46,881 nucleotides of DNA from Heterostelium multicystogenum (lineage: Eukaryota; Evosea; Eumycetozoa; Acytosteliales; Acytosteliaceae). The translations under genes were made by a program, and so were the position numbers. The stretch covers positions 1 through 46,881 of the forward strand of contig RCNN01000354.1 of NCBI GenBank assembly GCA_003667245.1, in the 5' to 3' direction. The stretch's first letter is position 1. Every line of letters begins with the position of its first letter. Positions 11,740 to 24,645 of this stretch are shown here, in pieces. Below the pieces are notes generated by a model. That model was not told where the DNA came from and ran no database searches. It worked only from the letters and a program-made list of their open reading frames with translations.

Positions 11740-13253
11740 TATGGGTCTACTATTGATCAAATAAGTAAGATGAGCAATAATGTCTTCCTTCCTATGTATT
11801 TCTCATGTAAATTAAACTCAACTTCACAACGAATAAATAATATACCATTTCAGGATATTGTTTTTAATTATTCATTATATATCTTTAATATTATATTATT
11901 ATATCCAATTTGAATTTAATATATATATATAGCTGTGCTTAGATGTGATTAAATGTTGTTGTTGTTTTGGGGAATAAGGCATCAATCACATTAAAATGCG
12001 ATGATGAATAAAACTATTTATAAATATTTATATAAATATTAGGGTTGGAGGTGGTATTTGGAAACAACAAATGGAAAGACACACCACATATAATATTACA
12101 TCAATGATCATCAACATTAAAACATCAAATCTAGTAACACCCCACACCAAATACACAATAACAATCATATACCATTTTAATCAAACCAAACACACCAACA
12201 AGTTAGGGTGTAAGTAAGCTCAAAAGTTTTAAAAACTCTATGATCTATTAAGAAAGTACTCATATTTAATTTGAAATACTTGCAAGTTTGTTAAAATATA
12301 TATAGTGAAACTACTTATGAATCAAATCAATCAATATTGATTGACACCATCAAACAAACAAAATTAAAAAAATACTAATAAAATATTAATTTAAGAAAGT
12401 AGTAAAAGTAGATGTGATACACCATTAAAAAAAAAACAAACCTAAATAAAACAAATCAAATCAGCCATCCAGCCTAATCATACATTCAATCAACCAATCA
12501 ATAAAAACCAATTTTAGATAAATTTAAATTTTCATATTATTAAATAATTAACGTATATAAGTTTTATATATAAATATAAATACTGTAACTATAGTTTATT
12601 TTATGAAATAGAGTATCTATTAATTTATTTTCATAAATAGTAAAGTTCTATATAAACTTCTTAAACTGAATAATAATAATAATATTAATAATAGTAATAA
12701 TAATAATGACATTTTTAAAATAATCATATGACTTTTCAAAGATAAATAATATTTATATCTTCAATGAGTTTTATTAACCATCAAACATATTACAATAACC
12801 CACATACTTGCCCAATCATTGTACAACTGCAAAGTTTGTAAAACTTAAATCAAATATATAAAACTATTTTTTACCCAATTTTTAGAATTCAAAAAGTTTG
12901 ACTTTGTTGTTGATCAAACTTTTGAATCAATTCTTTTAATTTATAAATTACCACACTACAATCATTTATCTCAAATCAAAAAAAACAAAACAACAACCCA
13001 AATTAAATTCTTTTAAATTTGGATCAATAAACTGATTGTCAAAACAATAATTGTGGTATTGGTTTCATAGGATATATCGATAAACAATCAACATTCCTTG
13101 CAAGACACTACATTTCATTTCTATTTATAAAGCCAAATTACCAAGAATTAAAGTCAGAAATACCCAAAGTTAGCTAATCAATTGTTATTCAATTAGACAC
13201 GAATATTTATAGAATAGTATCAAGCTAGTTTAAAGGAATATTTCATTCCAAAA
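11740..13253. other. Intergenic region upstream of the RCC1-RasGEF gene
   Basis: About 1.5 kb of A/T-rich DNA with poly-A and poly-T runs, ATA-triplet repeats (about 12670-12710) and short A/T palindromes (about 12020-12045). No ORF, splice-flanked exon or RNA gene is visible. Confidence 0.6.
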
Positions 13254-16200
13254 ATGTCGGTGTATAGCTTTGGACTTGGAATCAATGGTGCACTGGGACA
13301 TGGAGTCCTCGATGAGTCGCCAGTGCCAGCCAAAATAGAATACTTTACAAAGATGAAAAAACATATTAAAAAGATAGCGTGCGGTTCTTATCACACTGTT
13401 TATATTACAGGTAGGAGATCTAAGATGAAGCGATCTTTGCTTCACCCTTGCTTAAAACTAAATTATACTAATCTTGTAAATAATTCGCAGATGAGGACGA
13501 GATGTACATGTCGGGAGTATCCCAAGATCCCAAGAATTTAACAACGCTATTCGTTGGACTGTCACTTCAGAACAATAATCTTGGACCAAATTCACTACAG
13601 AGCGATGCATTCTCAATATCGACACCTGATTTCAGAAAGTTAACATCCGATAACCTCTTCACCAACACTGCGTTCTAATAATTCTTCTTTGGAATCTTCA
13701 CCGCGCAAAATTAATCTTAGTCAATCAGAACCGTATGTTGCGGCACCAAATTCACCGCCACCTACTCTTCAAATCGATAGTATCAATAGCCCAAGTTCAC
13801 CTTCCTTGGAGCAACAGGAGAATGTCGAGCACAGACATCAGAGATTCGACAGTTTAAACAGAGCATAGTCGTAGGAGGTCCAATTGGTGCAGGACCAGAA
13901 GGTGAGCAGAGACCACCTGTCTCCACACCGGTTCGTATTCCACTAGATTTCCTCTACCAAGGTACCCCGACTCCAGGAACACGAATTTCACAGGTTTCAC
14001 TTGGTAACTACCACATTGTATTGTTAACAGAAGCAGGAAATATTTGGACATGGGATCAAATTCACATGGACAACTTGGTATTGGATTGGACGTACATTCC
14101 AATATTCCAAGACAGGTTGAATTGAAATGTATAAAACAAATAGCAACAGGTGTAAAACATACAGCAGCAATCAATGGTAATAATATTATTCATGAATCGA
14201 CTGGCAAATGGTAACTAACATATTTTTGGTGCAAAATTATCTGTACAGAATGGGGAGAATTATATATGTGGGGTATCAATGAACATGGTGAGTTGGGACT
14301 TGGTGATACCGGAATTAGACGTTCTCCAACTCGTGTTTTCAAAATTGAAGTCAGAGTTGGTTACACTGGTTTCTTGTTCAAGTACACACTCCGTTTGTTA
14401 TACAGAATCTGGAAAGCTATATTCTTGGGGACAGTGCGATAAATTTGGAAAGATTCAGACTGTTCCAACTATTGTACCTATCCACACAGAAGCTGAGGCT
14501 GAGGGTGGAGGATGCGGTGGAGGTGGTGCGATCAGACAGATTGCCTGTGGTGAGTGGCTAACCTCTGCGCTTACACAGATGGGTGAGGTATTCCTCTGGG
14601 AGGTCAGTGGAAAACCAACTCCAATCCACCATATACTCGCAGGAAACAGTGTACGTTCGATAGCAATGGGAAACTTCCATTTGATATGTCTGACAGACAA
14701 CGGCGAGGTTATTACTCTTGGACGTAATAAATCAGGACAGCTTGGACGTGTTGTACCACCAGGTGAACAAGGAAATATTCCAGGAATAGTTAAACAACTA
14801 TGGCACAACGAAGGAGCAGATGCAGGCATTGGATTGGCAGAAAATGAGTTTGTACTGAATATTCAGGCAGGAGAGTACCACAGCGTAGCATTAGTGGATA
14901 CTAATCCCAAGACCAGAGTTGCACTTAACCTCATAAAGATGCAGAGAAACTATTTGCGCCAACTCAACATTCTTTCTAAAATCTACTATAAAATCCATGT
15001 TGATGATATCTTCACCAAGCGATCCATTGGTCGCTTCGCTTCTCCAAATGCAAGCACATAACCATGGCAGCAACAGCAACAGATCGGATAGTGGACATGG
15101 ACATGGACACAGCCGTAGTGACAGCACTGGATCAAACAGCTCATCAAGTCTAGCTTTAGTTAGCACTCCTACTCTTACTGTTGAACGATCCAACAGCATA
15201 GTAAACAGTGGATCCACTTCATCGCCAAGTCTTCTAAATCCAAATAGTAGCGCTATGAGTGGAGGAACTCTACGTCCACGAAACTACCAGCATAGCAACA
15301 ATCAGAGGAATCTTTGGACTTAACACTATCTCCCATATGCATACAGACGACTCTTCAATTTCAGAAGAAGAAGTGGGAGGAATCTTTTGCGATTTGAACC
15401 AGCTTATCAAGACCACTCAAATGTTCCTCACAAGTTGGACAACAGAATGGAAAATTGGGACGTAGACACAATGATATTAGGAGATATTTTCCTTGACGAA
15501 ATGGTCATCTCTAGCTTCAGAGTATATATTCCGTACAGTGACAACTACAACAGTCTCTGCATGACACTGTTCAATGCTAAGAAGAGAAGTGAGAAGCTGG
15601 CGTCGCTGCTCAAAGAGTGCGAGAAACGTTCACTCAACTTTGGAATCAAGCTGAACCAGTCATTGGTGACCGACACAGACATCAAGAGTCTCTTCTTGGC
15701 ACCGGTCCAGAATGTACCTCGACTTTTCTTGATCCTCAAAGACCTAGCACAAAACAGCTCAAAGAAGCAACAAAACGACCATGATTTACTAAAGACTTCG
15801 CTCTCCAAGTACCAAGTTCTGCTTGAGCGTATGAACCAGAACTTCCAGTTTGTGGACCCAGTTGAAATACTCAACTGCTCGAGCAATGAGTTTTGGTAAT
15901 CCCCAGATCATGGGTGGTTCTTTGGCACAGCTCGTCCGAAAAGCTAACTCATCACAATATCTCAGATCCCAACTTTAGCAATGTATTCTTGCTTACATTT
16001 AGAGCGTTCACCACTCCTTTGGCTTTGATGGATCTCCTGGCAGAGAAGTACGAGAAGATGCCCGCAGTCAAAGGAAGAGTACTCAACATCCTTACATCGT
16101 GGATAGTCAACCATTTCTACGATTTCGAGAATGACCCTATTCAACAGATTATAGATCCTGCCGACCATCACCCAAGCTCACTGTCCGTCAAGCTAGAAGA

Positions 16201-17269
16201 TTGGATGAAATCGCACGCCAATAATACTCTACTCAACTCTGTCAAGAAAGAATATGAGAAACAAAGAGAAACGGTATGTAGTAAAATCGGTATTTAATTT
16301 ATGGGATGTCGTTGTCTTACCTAACTGTAAACCTCCTACTTAGAATATTGAATCTAGATTGAATGCACTCTCGGTCGTCATTCCAACGCCTACAACAACA
16401 CCAAGCATCTCACTGTTAAACTTTACTAGTATTGAGATCGCACAGACACTAACAACCTTGAATCATGTTTACTTTGCCAAGATTGATAAGAGAGAGTTCC
16501 TCAATCAAAGATGGACCAAGAAGAAAGCACCAAACATTCAGACCTCCACAGAACATTTCAACAGAATCAGTCAATTTGTTATACATGAAGCAGTTCAGGG
16601 TAAAAACTCTAAGCAAAGAGCTGCTATTATTTCACATCTAATTGCAGTTGCCCAGGTAGGTTCGATGTCATCTTAACAACACAAATTAATCCCTACGTTA
16701 TTGTAAGCCTAATACTAATACATCTATCTCTTGTAGAACTGTTTTGAATTGAATAACTTTATGAGTGTAGCAGCTATTATATATGGTTTGGATTCATCGA
16801 TCATTTCAAAATGGAAAAAGACATGGAGTGTAGGTAGTCAACTTAACTTGGTCGCCAATAGGTGAAGTAGTATTAATGCTAATACTAATAATATGATATA
16901 TATATAATCATTCTAGAAACTATCAAAAGACTCAATGAATACCTTTGAATATCTCCAAAAGATAGTTACACCGATGAAGAATTATATTTCACTTCGACAT
17001 ATAATGACAACGGTCCAACCTCCTTGTATCCCGTTCCTCGGTACCTATTTGAAAGACCTTACATTTATTGAAGACGGAAACCCTTCGATGATTGGTGGAC
17101 TCATTAACTTTTTACAAACAGAGAAAGATCGCAGAAGTCATCTTCCAAATTCACCAGTATCAACAGGTGCTCTATGATATACCTTGCAAACACTGTTATA
17201 CGTGATTATTTCCTAACCGCTCAATTCCTTGACGAAAAAGAAAGCAATTCAAATATCGTCATCCTATGA
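13254..17269 (+). CDS. RCC1-repeat / DH (RhoGEF) / RasGEF multidomain exchange factor
   Basis: A probable dual guanine nucleotide exchange factor. RCC1 repeats cover 13254-14900 (MSVYSFGLGINGALGHG, IKKIACGSYHTVYIT, NIWTWGSNSHGQLGIG, LYMWGINEHGELGLGDTG, LYSWGQCDKFGK, ACGEWLTSALT). An S/N/H-rich linker lies at 15060-15330. A DH domain follows (about 15460-15850: ILGDIFLDEMV, FRVYIPYSDNY, SLFLAPVQNVPRLFLILKDL). A RasGEF_N domain (15890-16300: FLLTFRAFTTPLALMDLL) precedes the catalytic RasGEF domain (16420-17140: IEIAQTLTTLNH, PCIPFLGTYLKDLTFIEDG). Introns: 13411-13490, about 14175-14248, 16274-16343, 16656-16736, 16862-16916. Frame changes lie near 13680, 13860, 14070, 14340, 15050, 15320, 15390, 15890, 16940 and 17170. 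The C-terminus in the frame ending TGA 17267-17269 (RDYFLTAQFLDEKESN) suits the end of a RasGEF domain. Confidence 0.87.
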
Positions 17270-17515
17270 ATAATAATAATAATAACAAAACAGAACAATG
17301 CAATATAAACAAATATTACATAAACCATCAAACAAAACAAAAGACACCAATGTACATAAATATACATTAAACAAAACAATGATCATAATAATAATACTAA
17401 TTATACTAATAATTATTCACAATTGTATACTTTTAAAACAATTAAAGTGGTGAAGTCTATTCACTCCCTATCTTCTTTTATCAATAATATTTGTTGTTGG
17501 TATGATTTGATTTGC
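17270..17515. other. Convergent intergenic spacer
   Basis: An A/T-rich spacer between the RasGEF fusion (+) and the next gene (-). It contains ATA/ATT-triplet runs and several AAACAA stretches and no coding signal. Confidence 0.6.
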
Positions 17516-18256
17516 TTATAGAATAGCTAATTTGTACAAAAATTTGGGTCGCTCCTCATCAGAGGCTTGCAATAAATAATTACAGTTTACCAATGATTGT
17601 AAAATGGTTCTGTTGTTAAAAATCAGTGGTTAGTTACCTATGTTACTTGCAAGTCTATGCAATAATACATACTCTATTTTATCCTTTGGAATTTTAATTT
17701 TCCAATAAACCTACGCATCTCTCTGTAAGAACGTTACCATTGTCAGTCATCATACGAAGAATCACTGATTGCTCTGGATTTTGAAGTTGTTGCCAAGTGG
17801 TGATTGTTCGCAGAATGTGGAGTGTAATTTGATCTGGTTCGATTTGAGAGAAATTTCTAAAGGATAGCATTGGTAAATTGGAGTTTGTATTGAGTTTCAA
17901 AGTACAAATGAATCTATAATATGTATTTGGCCTGATGTCAAAGTTAGAAACTGGTTCAAATATCTGTCATTCGTATCATTGACTTACTTGAACAAATCTT
18001 TTGAGTCACGATTTGCGTTGTGGAAAAGGACACTCTTTGGGACGGTGTGATCTGTCACTGACCAAGCAGCACTGAAGATCTCAGAATTGACTTGCGATGC
18101 TTTATAGTTTGGTGGAAAACTCAATGTATGAGCAACGACCTCCACGTTAATCGATTCGTTTGTTGGAACCAACCCAAACAAAAGAGGGACTTGAGCCAAT
18201 GTAATTGGGATGAGTGGCTTTTGTTTTGGATGTTCTGTATTTCCTTCGTTATTCAT
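17516..18256 (-). CDS. Unrecognised three-exon protein of about 200 residues
   Basis: I do not recognise the family. Exon 1 (18256-17988) reads MNNEGNTEHPKQKPLIPITL, then VPLLFGLVPTNESINVEVVA and a GTAAGTC donor. The acceptor at 17932-17933 joins PNTYYRFICTLKLN in phase. Exon 2 continues SQIEPDQITLHILRTITTWQ and ...DNGNVLTERC, then needs one frame change near 17720 to read KIKIPKDKIE up to a GTATGT donor at 17672. Exon 3 (17609-17516, after AACAG) reads TILQSLVNCNYLLQAS, DEERPKFLYKLAIL and stop. Splicing in phase across two introns makes this a real gene. There is no signal peptide or membrane segment; it is probably cytosolic. Its stop faces the RasGEF fusion. Confidence 0.65.
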
Positions 18257-18458
18257 TCTCTATATATATGTATGTATATGTTTAGGTAAGTTGATTCTTA
18301 AGATTTTTGATAGATAAAGTGAAATGACATTGGTTGAACAAACTTCATATAATATTTTTTAAAATTTGGCGCATTTCTAGGAAATGAAATTCAAATTTGA
18401 ATTTTTAATTTTTGACAGTTACAAATTTTAATTTAATAAATTTAATTTATTATCTATT

Positions 18459-21086
18459 TTATTCTAATGTTAAATTAAGTTGAATGGATCCAATGGATAC
18501 TTGAAAGAGTCCAGCATCGATGGTTACCATCAGATCTTCTGAGATGTATGAAAAATCTGCCATGGTTAGGCGGAATTTTGTGAAAACCGATTTTCCAGGC
18601 TCCAGGTCGACCTTGTCAAAGTGCTTGAGCATCTTGACTTCGGGTGTTATCTCGGCGTACACATCTGTGAGGAACAAACATGACTGTGTTCTGCCAGCGA
18701 CCTCTCCTTTGTTGGTGACTTCGACAACAATGTCGACATGGTCGCCGATGCTAGCGGTGTAGTTGTTGCCTTCAGTGTGGTCAGCGGAGCAGCTCACCAG
18801 TTTGTAGTCGAATGTGGTGTAGCTCAGTCCTTGTCCAAACTCAAAGAGTGGCGAGGTGACGAGGTTCTCTGAGGTCTTGTGGAAATAGGTGACTCCGATA
18901 TCACCTGTGTACGATGGATAGGTCAGTGGCATGCGGCCAGATGGGTTGACATTACCAAAGAGAATGTCTGCGATCGGCTTGCCACCTTCCGAACCTGGGA
19001 GGAATGCATTAGCACCGCTGAACAACGAGCAATCAACTTTGGATCAATTACACGTGGGACGTGACTCGACAAGAATCAAGATGACAGGACCCTTTGCATT
19101 ATCGAGTATTTCTGAGAGCAACATAGTATTAGATGGGTCCATGGTAAGATCGTTGATATCACCTGGTGTTTCAGCTTCTGGAAGTTCACCAATTACGACA
19201 ACAGTTGCATCAGCACTGGTAGATGCATCAGCTGCTTCTTTAAGAAGGGTTTCATTGAAGCTACCAAAGTTAGCACCAACCTTGTAATCAATCTTTACAC
19301 TTGTTTGATTGAGAACTTGATTAATGCCATCTAGAATAGTTGTACCAAAAGGGAATTCAGAATCATAAGTTGCACCCTAAAATTTAAAATCATTAGTTAT
19401 CTCATTGCTATGCTCAATTCCATATATTAATAACATACTTGCCAATGAATAGACCATCCTCCATTAAGATTGGTTAAATTATGAGCTGATGGACCAGTGA
19501 CCAACAATGAACCAATGCTTGTAGAGAGGGGAAGTGTTTTGTTGGTTGTTTTTCAAGAGGACAACTGACTCCTCAAACCATTGATGCAGCCAAAGCTCTG
19601 TCTTCAACACTTCCAACGGTCTTGAGGTAGGGGTTTTCAGGGTCTGGGAATGGATTCTTAAAGAGGTTCAAGAATATTTGAGGTTGAGGATTTTTCTAAC
19701 AGAACGATCCAAACGATGCTCGGGTACAATACCAGCCAAAACCATCTCTCTCAAATATGTTGGGAAACTAGTATCCAGTGGAACCATGGACATATCTATT
19801 CCGGCATCCAATGCCATTGCAATAGCTTCATATGGGTTGCTTGCCACATGGTGGTAGTATACCAACTTGATGATATCTTCCCAATCAGTTACAATAACAC
19901 CTTCGAATTCCAATTCATCTTGGAGCAAATCAGTCAAGTATTTACGTGTTGCATGCATTGGTTTTCCATTGACCTCTCCAGAGTTTACCATTACTGTTCC
20001 AATTCCATTGTTAACACCGGCTGCGAATGAAGGGAGGAAATAACGTCTCATCATAATTTCAGGGATCCATGCAGGAGTTCTATCTTTTCCAGACTTTGGA
20101 TTAGAGTATCCGAAAAAGTGTTTAGCACTTCCCACACCAAAAGGAGCCTCCATATGTCCATTGAAAGGATCTTGATCTCCCTGGAGACCACGAATGACAG
20201 CTGAACCCATGGTAGCACATACATGAGGATCCTCACCCAAAAGTTTCATAGATACGAGACCAAAGTGGATTGATACCAAGATCTAAAACTGGTGCGAAAA
20301 ATCCATGGAATTCCAACAGCTGTAGTATCCTTTGCTGTTACTGAACCTGCTTTTGTTGCTAAGCTTGGATTAAAAGTTGCAGCCAAACCAGTATTCTAAT
20401 TTTAAAAACTAAAATTAATATTAAGAAAGATAATTTTTTATCTAAGAGATAGTTTACATGTGGGAAGAGAGTTCCTTTGTGAATATAATTAGCACCATGT
20501 ACAGAATCGAGTCCATAGATCATTGGAATCTGGTTTGGACTATTTTTTAATGGAATAGGTCTGAATATCTTTAATTAAGTTCATCCAGGTTGTTGTATTT
20601 AGAGTGTAAATAGTTCCATTTGCAACTCTTCCACCAGAAACTGGGGAATTCAAGAAACTTCCAATTTTGAAGGTTTTGGTTAAATAGTCCGAGTTGAGTA
20701 TAATTCAAACTAATAGTATTTGGTATAGTAATAGTTCCAATGTCCAACTATATTGAAACATTCATTAATATGATTATAGCTTCTTTTTTCCTAGTCAATT
20801 ACTTACTTGAGTCATTTGACCTATCTTCTCGGTAATACTCATCTTCCTTAATAGATTATTAACGAAATCTGTCACGTTCATTTCTGTATTTATTCGAACT
20901 TTGGTTGGGGTCACGCTTTCTGTGGTGGATATCTGTCGAATTTAATTTGAGAATTTCTCTTAAATAATTCTGGATTATTCATTCTATGTTGTTCTCTAAA
21001 CTCTGATTGGAGACATTCAATACTGAATATAAAAAGAGTTACAACAATCAAAACTATTAAAACTGATTTGATTTGGTACCCTCCAT
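18459..21086 (-). CDS. gluA: GH3 beta-glucosidase, secreted/lysosomal (gluA-like)
   Basis: Hydrolyses terminal beta-glucosides, probably in lysosomes or after secretion. The ATG at 21086 is followed one base out of frame by a hydrophobic signal peptide, KSVLIVLIVVTLFIFSIE. The family start FVNNLLRKMSITEKIGQMTQ lies at about 20870-20815. The catalytic TIM barrel includes VGSAKHFFGYSNPKSGKDRT and VNSGEVNGKPMHATRKYL; the nucleophile aspartate is in GVIVTDWEDI (about 19890). The second domain and the C-terminal Fn3-like domain follow: AFLPGSEGGKPIADILFGNV, NPSGRMPLTYP, PLFEFGQGLSYTTFDY, VTNKGEVAGR, DFSYISEDLMV, stop at 18459. Introns are likely near 20805-20752, 20460-20396 and 19437-19380. Frame changes occur near 21070, 20930, 20720, 20280, 19660-19500 and 19060. 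The symbol follows the D. discoideum enzyme and is by family, not by proven orthology. Confidence 0.88.
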
Positions 21087-22871
21087 TTTTAATTGTTTAA
21101 AAAATCAGGTTTATTGAATTAACACAACACTGATTGGTGGTTGAATATGGACACTGACTACTATATTTATAATCGAAAATAGATAATAACAATATTATAT
21201 ATTTAGATTGAAGATAGATATATTATTTTAAAATAGTATATAATATTATGGTAATAGAGTAAACAAATGGTAAATAAATAGTGAAATGGAATGGAATGGA
21301 AAGATTGGAAAGCTAGTTAGTTGGATTAAATTAGAGATTTAACTAAAATTGATTATTATAAAATTTTAGATTGATTTAGTAGTTTAATAAAACTTCTTTG
21401 GTAGTTAGTTGATTTGATTTAAATAATTATCAATCAATAGGAAAACTTTTAATTGAAGATTGCAAAGATCAAGACAATAAATATTGAAAACCAACAAATT
21501 CTATTTAAATATGATAGTTTACCCAATTTATTATTTACTATTAACGATTGTAAATAAACCTTTCAATAACAACGGAATCACTTCATTGGAATCAATTTTA
21601 TCCAATTACCAATAAATCCAATAAACAACAATAACAACAGCATTAACATTGTAAAAAATATTAATAAAACCAATATACAATAAATCACCCTTACTCTTGA
21701 TTATTTATTTGATATTTAGATTTTTATCATCTGAAAGAATGCATTTTACAACTCATACACCTGCCTACCACCATCTTTTGATCAATATATTCATCCATCC
21801 CTTTTGAAATTGGATTGTCCAATAATTTTTTAGTTGATTAGTTACCACCAGTTATTTCAATGTTACATGTGTGAGTGATTTGTTTGCAGTGTTGAAAGTA
21901 AACCAAGAATACCAGTCAGAGGGACAGACAGACCGATCATCAATCTAACTTAAATCTGATAAAACCAAACAACAAACAAACATCAAACTACATTACATTG
22001 TAACATTCATTCATTCATGGATGAATGATATTAGAGCTAACTTAACCAACTGTATAATGTACTAAAATAGTAAATAAAAAATGGAAATCAATCAAATCTA
22101 CTGGTAAAAAAATCAAATTTTCAACAACTACCAAAACTGACTTTGATTGGAGAATTGAAAATCTGAATTATCTATTAATAATTAGATTGGATGCAATATG
22201 GTGATATTCACTATCTTTTTTTTACCATTCCATTCAATTAATTTAGGTGCTTTTCATTCCAATATTAATTTTTAACCAACCACCAATAGTATCCAATGTT
22301 TATTTTAAAAATTACAATTTAATAAATATTTTTACTAAAGTTTAATTGAAATATACAAAAGTAATGTATTGACAATTAATTGTTAATGAACGATGTCTTT
22401 AGTGATAAGAAAGTGTGAGTCACAACCAACAAAGAGATATAGATAGAAATCCAATCTGTATTTGTATCACGTCAAACTATTCGACCCAATATTTATTGAT
22501 TTTTCAAGTTTTGTATCTTATTAGTTACGAGTGTCTATCTTTATATCTATCTCTTTTTTTATCTTTTATAGATACTTACCAGTATAGATTTAATACAACC
22601 TAATTACCTATTATTATTATTATTATTAAAATAATATCTACAATTACGATTTTGATAATATCGTAATTGTCTATAACTCTATCTTATTCATTTTAATTAT
22701 ACTTTAATATAATTTATACCTCCTTTGTAAATATATAATAAGAAGAGATTAGATAGGAAGATATCTGCTGTAAATATACAGAAATATATACTATTATATT
22801 TTGTTGTTTTGTTTTTGTTATGTTTTAATTATATTTTATTATTTACTTAAATTATTATGATTTGTTAAAAA
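21087..22871. other. Intergenic region, A/T-rich, no gene seen
   Basis: About 1.8 kb upstream of the beta-glucosidase and downstream of the dynein chain gene. It has A/T-rich simple sequence, ATT-triplet repeats (22608-22628), a 10-bp-arm inverted repeat (22640-22670) and a slightly less A/T-rich patch at 21840-21960. A 62-codon forward ORF at 22415-22603 is Y/L/S-rich and looks like chance. Confidence 0.6.
22640..22670. repeat. Inverted repeat, 10-bp arms, 11-nt loop
   Basis: ACAATTACGA and its exact reverse complement TCGTAATTGT flank TTTTGATAATA. It lies about 200 bp beyond the 3' end of the dynein chain gene. Chance is not excluded in A/T-rich DNA, although the arms include a CG step. 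Confidence 0.5.
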
Positions 22872-24645
22872 TTATGTTATTTGAGAGGGAGGCATTATGA
22901 ATATGTTTACTTTTTCATTTTCTCTAGTTGCTTTTGAGCATCCTGTCTGATGCTTGCTGTTGGTTGGTGATGTGAGTGAAGCTTTGAGATCTTTGGAGGA
23001 TGTTCCTGTCTTGTTTGGTCTGTCCTTTGAGATCAAGCTGGTGAAGAAACTGGTCAACACTGCTTTCTCGGCGGATGGTGCAGTCGATGGTGAGCTGACT
23101 CCAGTAGCGCCAGTGCTCGAACGTAATGGACTTGGTGAGCCGGTTTCCACAACCTTTGGCTTCTCTTGTTTGTCTGCACTGCTTGGTGCCTCAGGTACCT
23201 CTTGATCAAGATTACTCTTAATCTTTAATAAAAATTCCTAAACGATAATTATTAATATTAATAATTCATGGTTCTACATTCATTGTTGCTTGCTTAGTTA
23301 CTAACTTACTTGATCATCGTCAGCAATGATGGTGGCAGATTGATTCTGTTCTCTTTGTTTAATAATATTTGGCTTTTTTACAACGTTCTCCATAGAGCTC
23401 ATCGGCATCTTTACAAACTTTCTGGTTCTCGAAATCCATTGTAATCTTTGCCAGTGAATCCCAACCTGATGGATAAAGATTTGGTCCTTCTCCAACAACT
23501 GTGTTCTTGACTTCAATTCGAATCCAAACAATTGATTCTCAATATATTCCAATGCTACAATCGCAATTGATATCCTTTCTAGCGGAAGTATAAATCAATC
23601 CTGCTCCATCTAGATACAATAAGGTGAATTAGTCAAATCATCAGTCATCTCATCTCCAGATGTGAATGATCATTCACTTACACTGTAAACAAATTCTTCT
23701 TAAATATTGTTGAATATAATCAAACATTTCATCTTTATAATCGAAATCCTTTTCTAGCATTACAACAGAGTCACTCTTGCAGCAAAACACCAATATGGGA
23801 AACACCAACATTATTGATGAGGATGTTCTCGCTGAGTGGTGGAAGTACGCTTGTATCCTCGATTGGTGTCACAACCTGCTTTCTCTTCTTCTTTTTGTGC
23901 TGCACTTAAAATCGATGTGTTTGCCTGTGCTGGCTCTACATATTGGTGCCATTTAATCAATACTTTATCTTTCAACGACTCTCTCTTCTCGTTCTGTGGT
24001 GTAATTGTCTTGATGTGTGCTTCTAAAATACCTAACCATTTCTAATGTAGCGAGATGAGAATATCATAAGGTTATGTTAGTACAGTTGGATCTCCAAGGC
24101 TACTCTGAGTGTTATGTGCTGCGTACCTTGAGGGAGTCAACGATGTTCCATGGCTGTGAGAAATCAAGTGTGATGACAACCATAGATTGTGCAATATTGT
24201 TGTTGGTAAGTGCGAACTTTAACAAGTCATTGTGCGAAGTTTCACCTTCGAGTGTCCAAAAGTTTGTACGTCCAATTGGCTCCTCGCTGCTTTCATCCTC
24301 ATAGACATCCACAAAAGTATAACTCAATGCAATACCACGTAACTGTTCAACATCTGAAATTGGTTGAAACTTTGATAGCAATGATGTTGATCCTGCATTT
24401 GGATCACCTATTTATAAAAACATTATAGATATATAAGATAATCCACAGTTAATTAATTAGAATCTCATTCCATTCTGCCTATGATCATTATAACTCTTCT
24501 AACAATAATTAGCAAAGCACCTACCCAACATTATAACATTTTTAGTTTCAAAGTAATTTGTCTTATTGGAAGACTCTCTTAGAATCTGTCCCCAAATATC
24601 TTCTTCTTCATTTGTAACATTCTCCTTTTCTCTATCTATATTCAT
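22872..24645 (-). CDS. Cytoplasmic dynein light intermediate chain (DYNC1LI-like)
   Basis: A non-catalytic dynein subunit that links the motor to cargo adaptors. Exon 1 (24645-24525) reads MNIDREKENVTNEEEDIWGQ, ...ESSNKTNYFETKNVIMLG. An intron (24524-24408) splices in phase to DPNAGSTSLLSKFQ, the degenerate P-loop. LRGIALSYTFVDVYEDES, NFWTLEGETSHNDLLKFAL, VVITLDFSQPWNIVDSLK follow, as in metazoan chains. Later blocks: VLIKWHQYVEPAQ, NNVGVPILVFCCKSDSVVML, EKDFDYKDEMFDYIQQYLRR, LIYTSARKD, LFGFELKSRTQLLEKDQIFI, IIADDDQ and the C-terminal effector-binding helix VLTSFFTSLISKD. Introns are also likely near 23680-23615 and 23300-23235. Frame changes cluster at 24110-23560 and near 22930. The C-terminus is either IFIMPPSQIT (stop 22872) or, after one frame change, QDAQKQLEKMKK (stop 22907); the latter looks more natural. 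Confidence 0.88.

Noticed and set aside
14455..14829. Reverse ORF of 124 codons opposite the RCC1 repeats
   Set aside because: A shadow of the conserved forward RCC1 frame.
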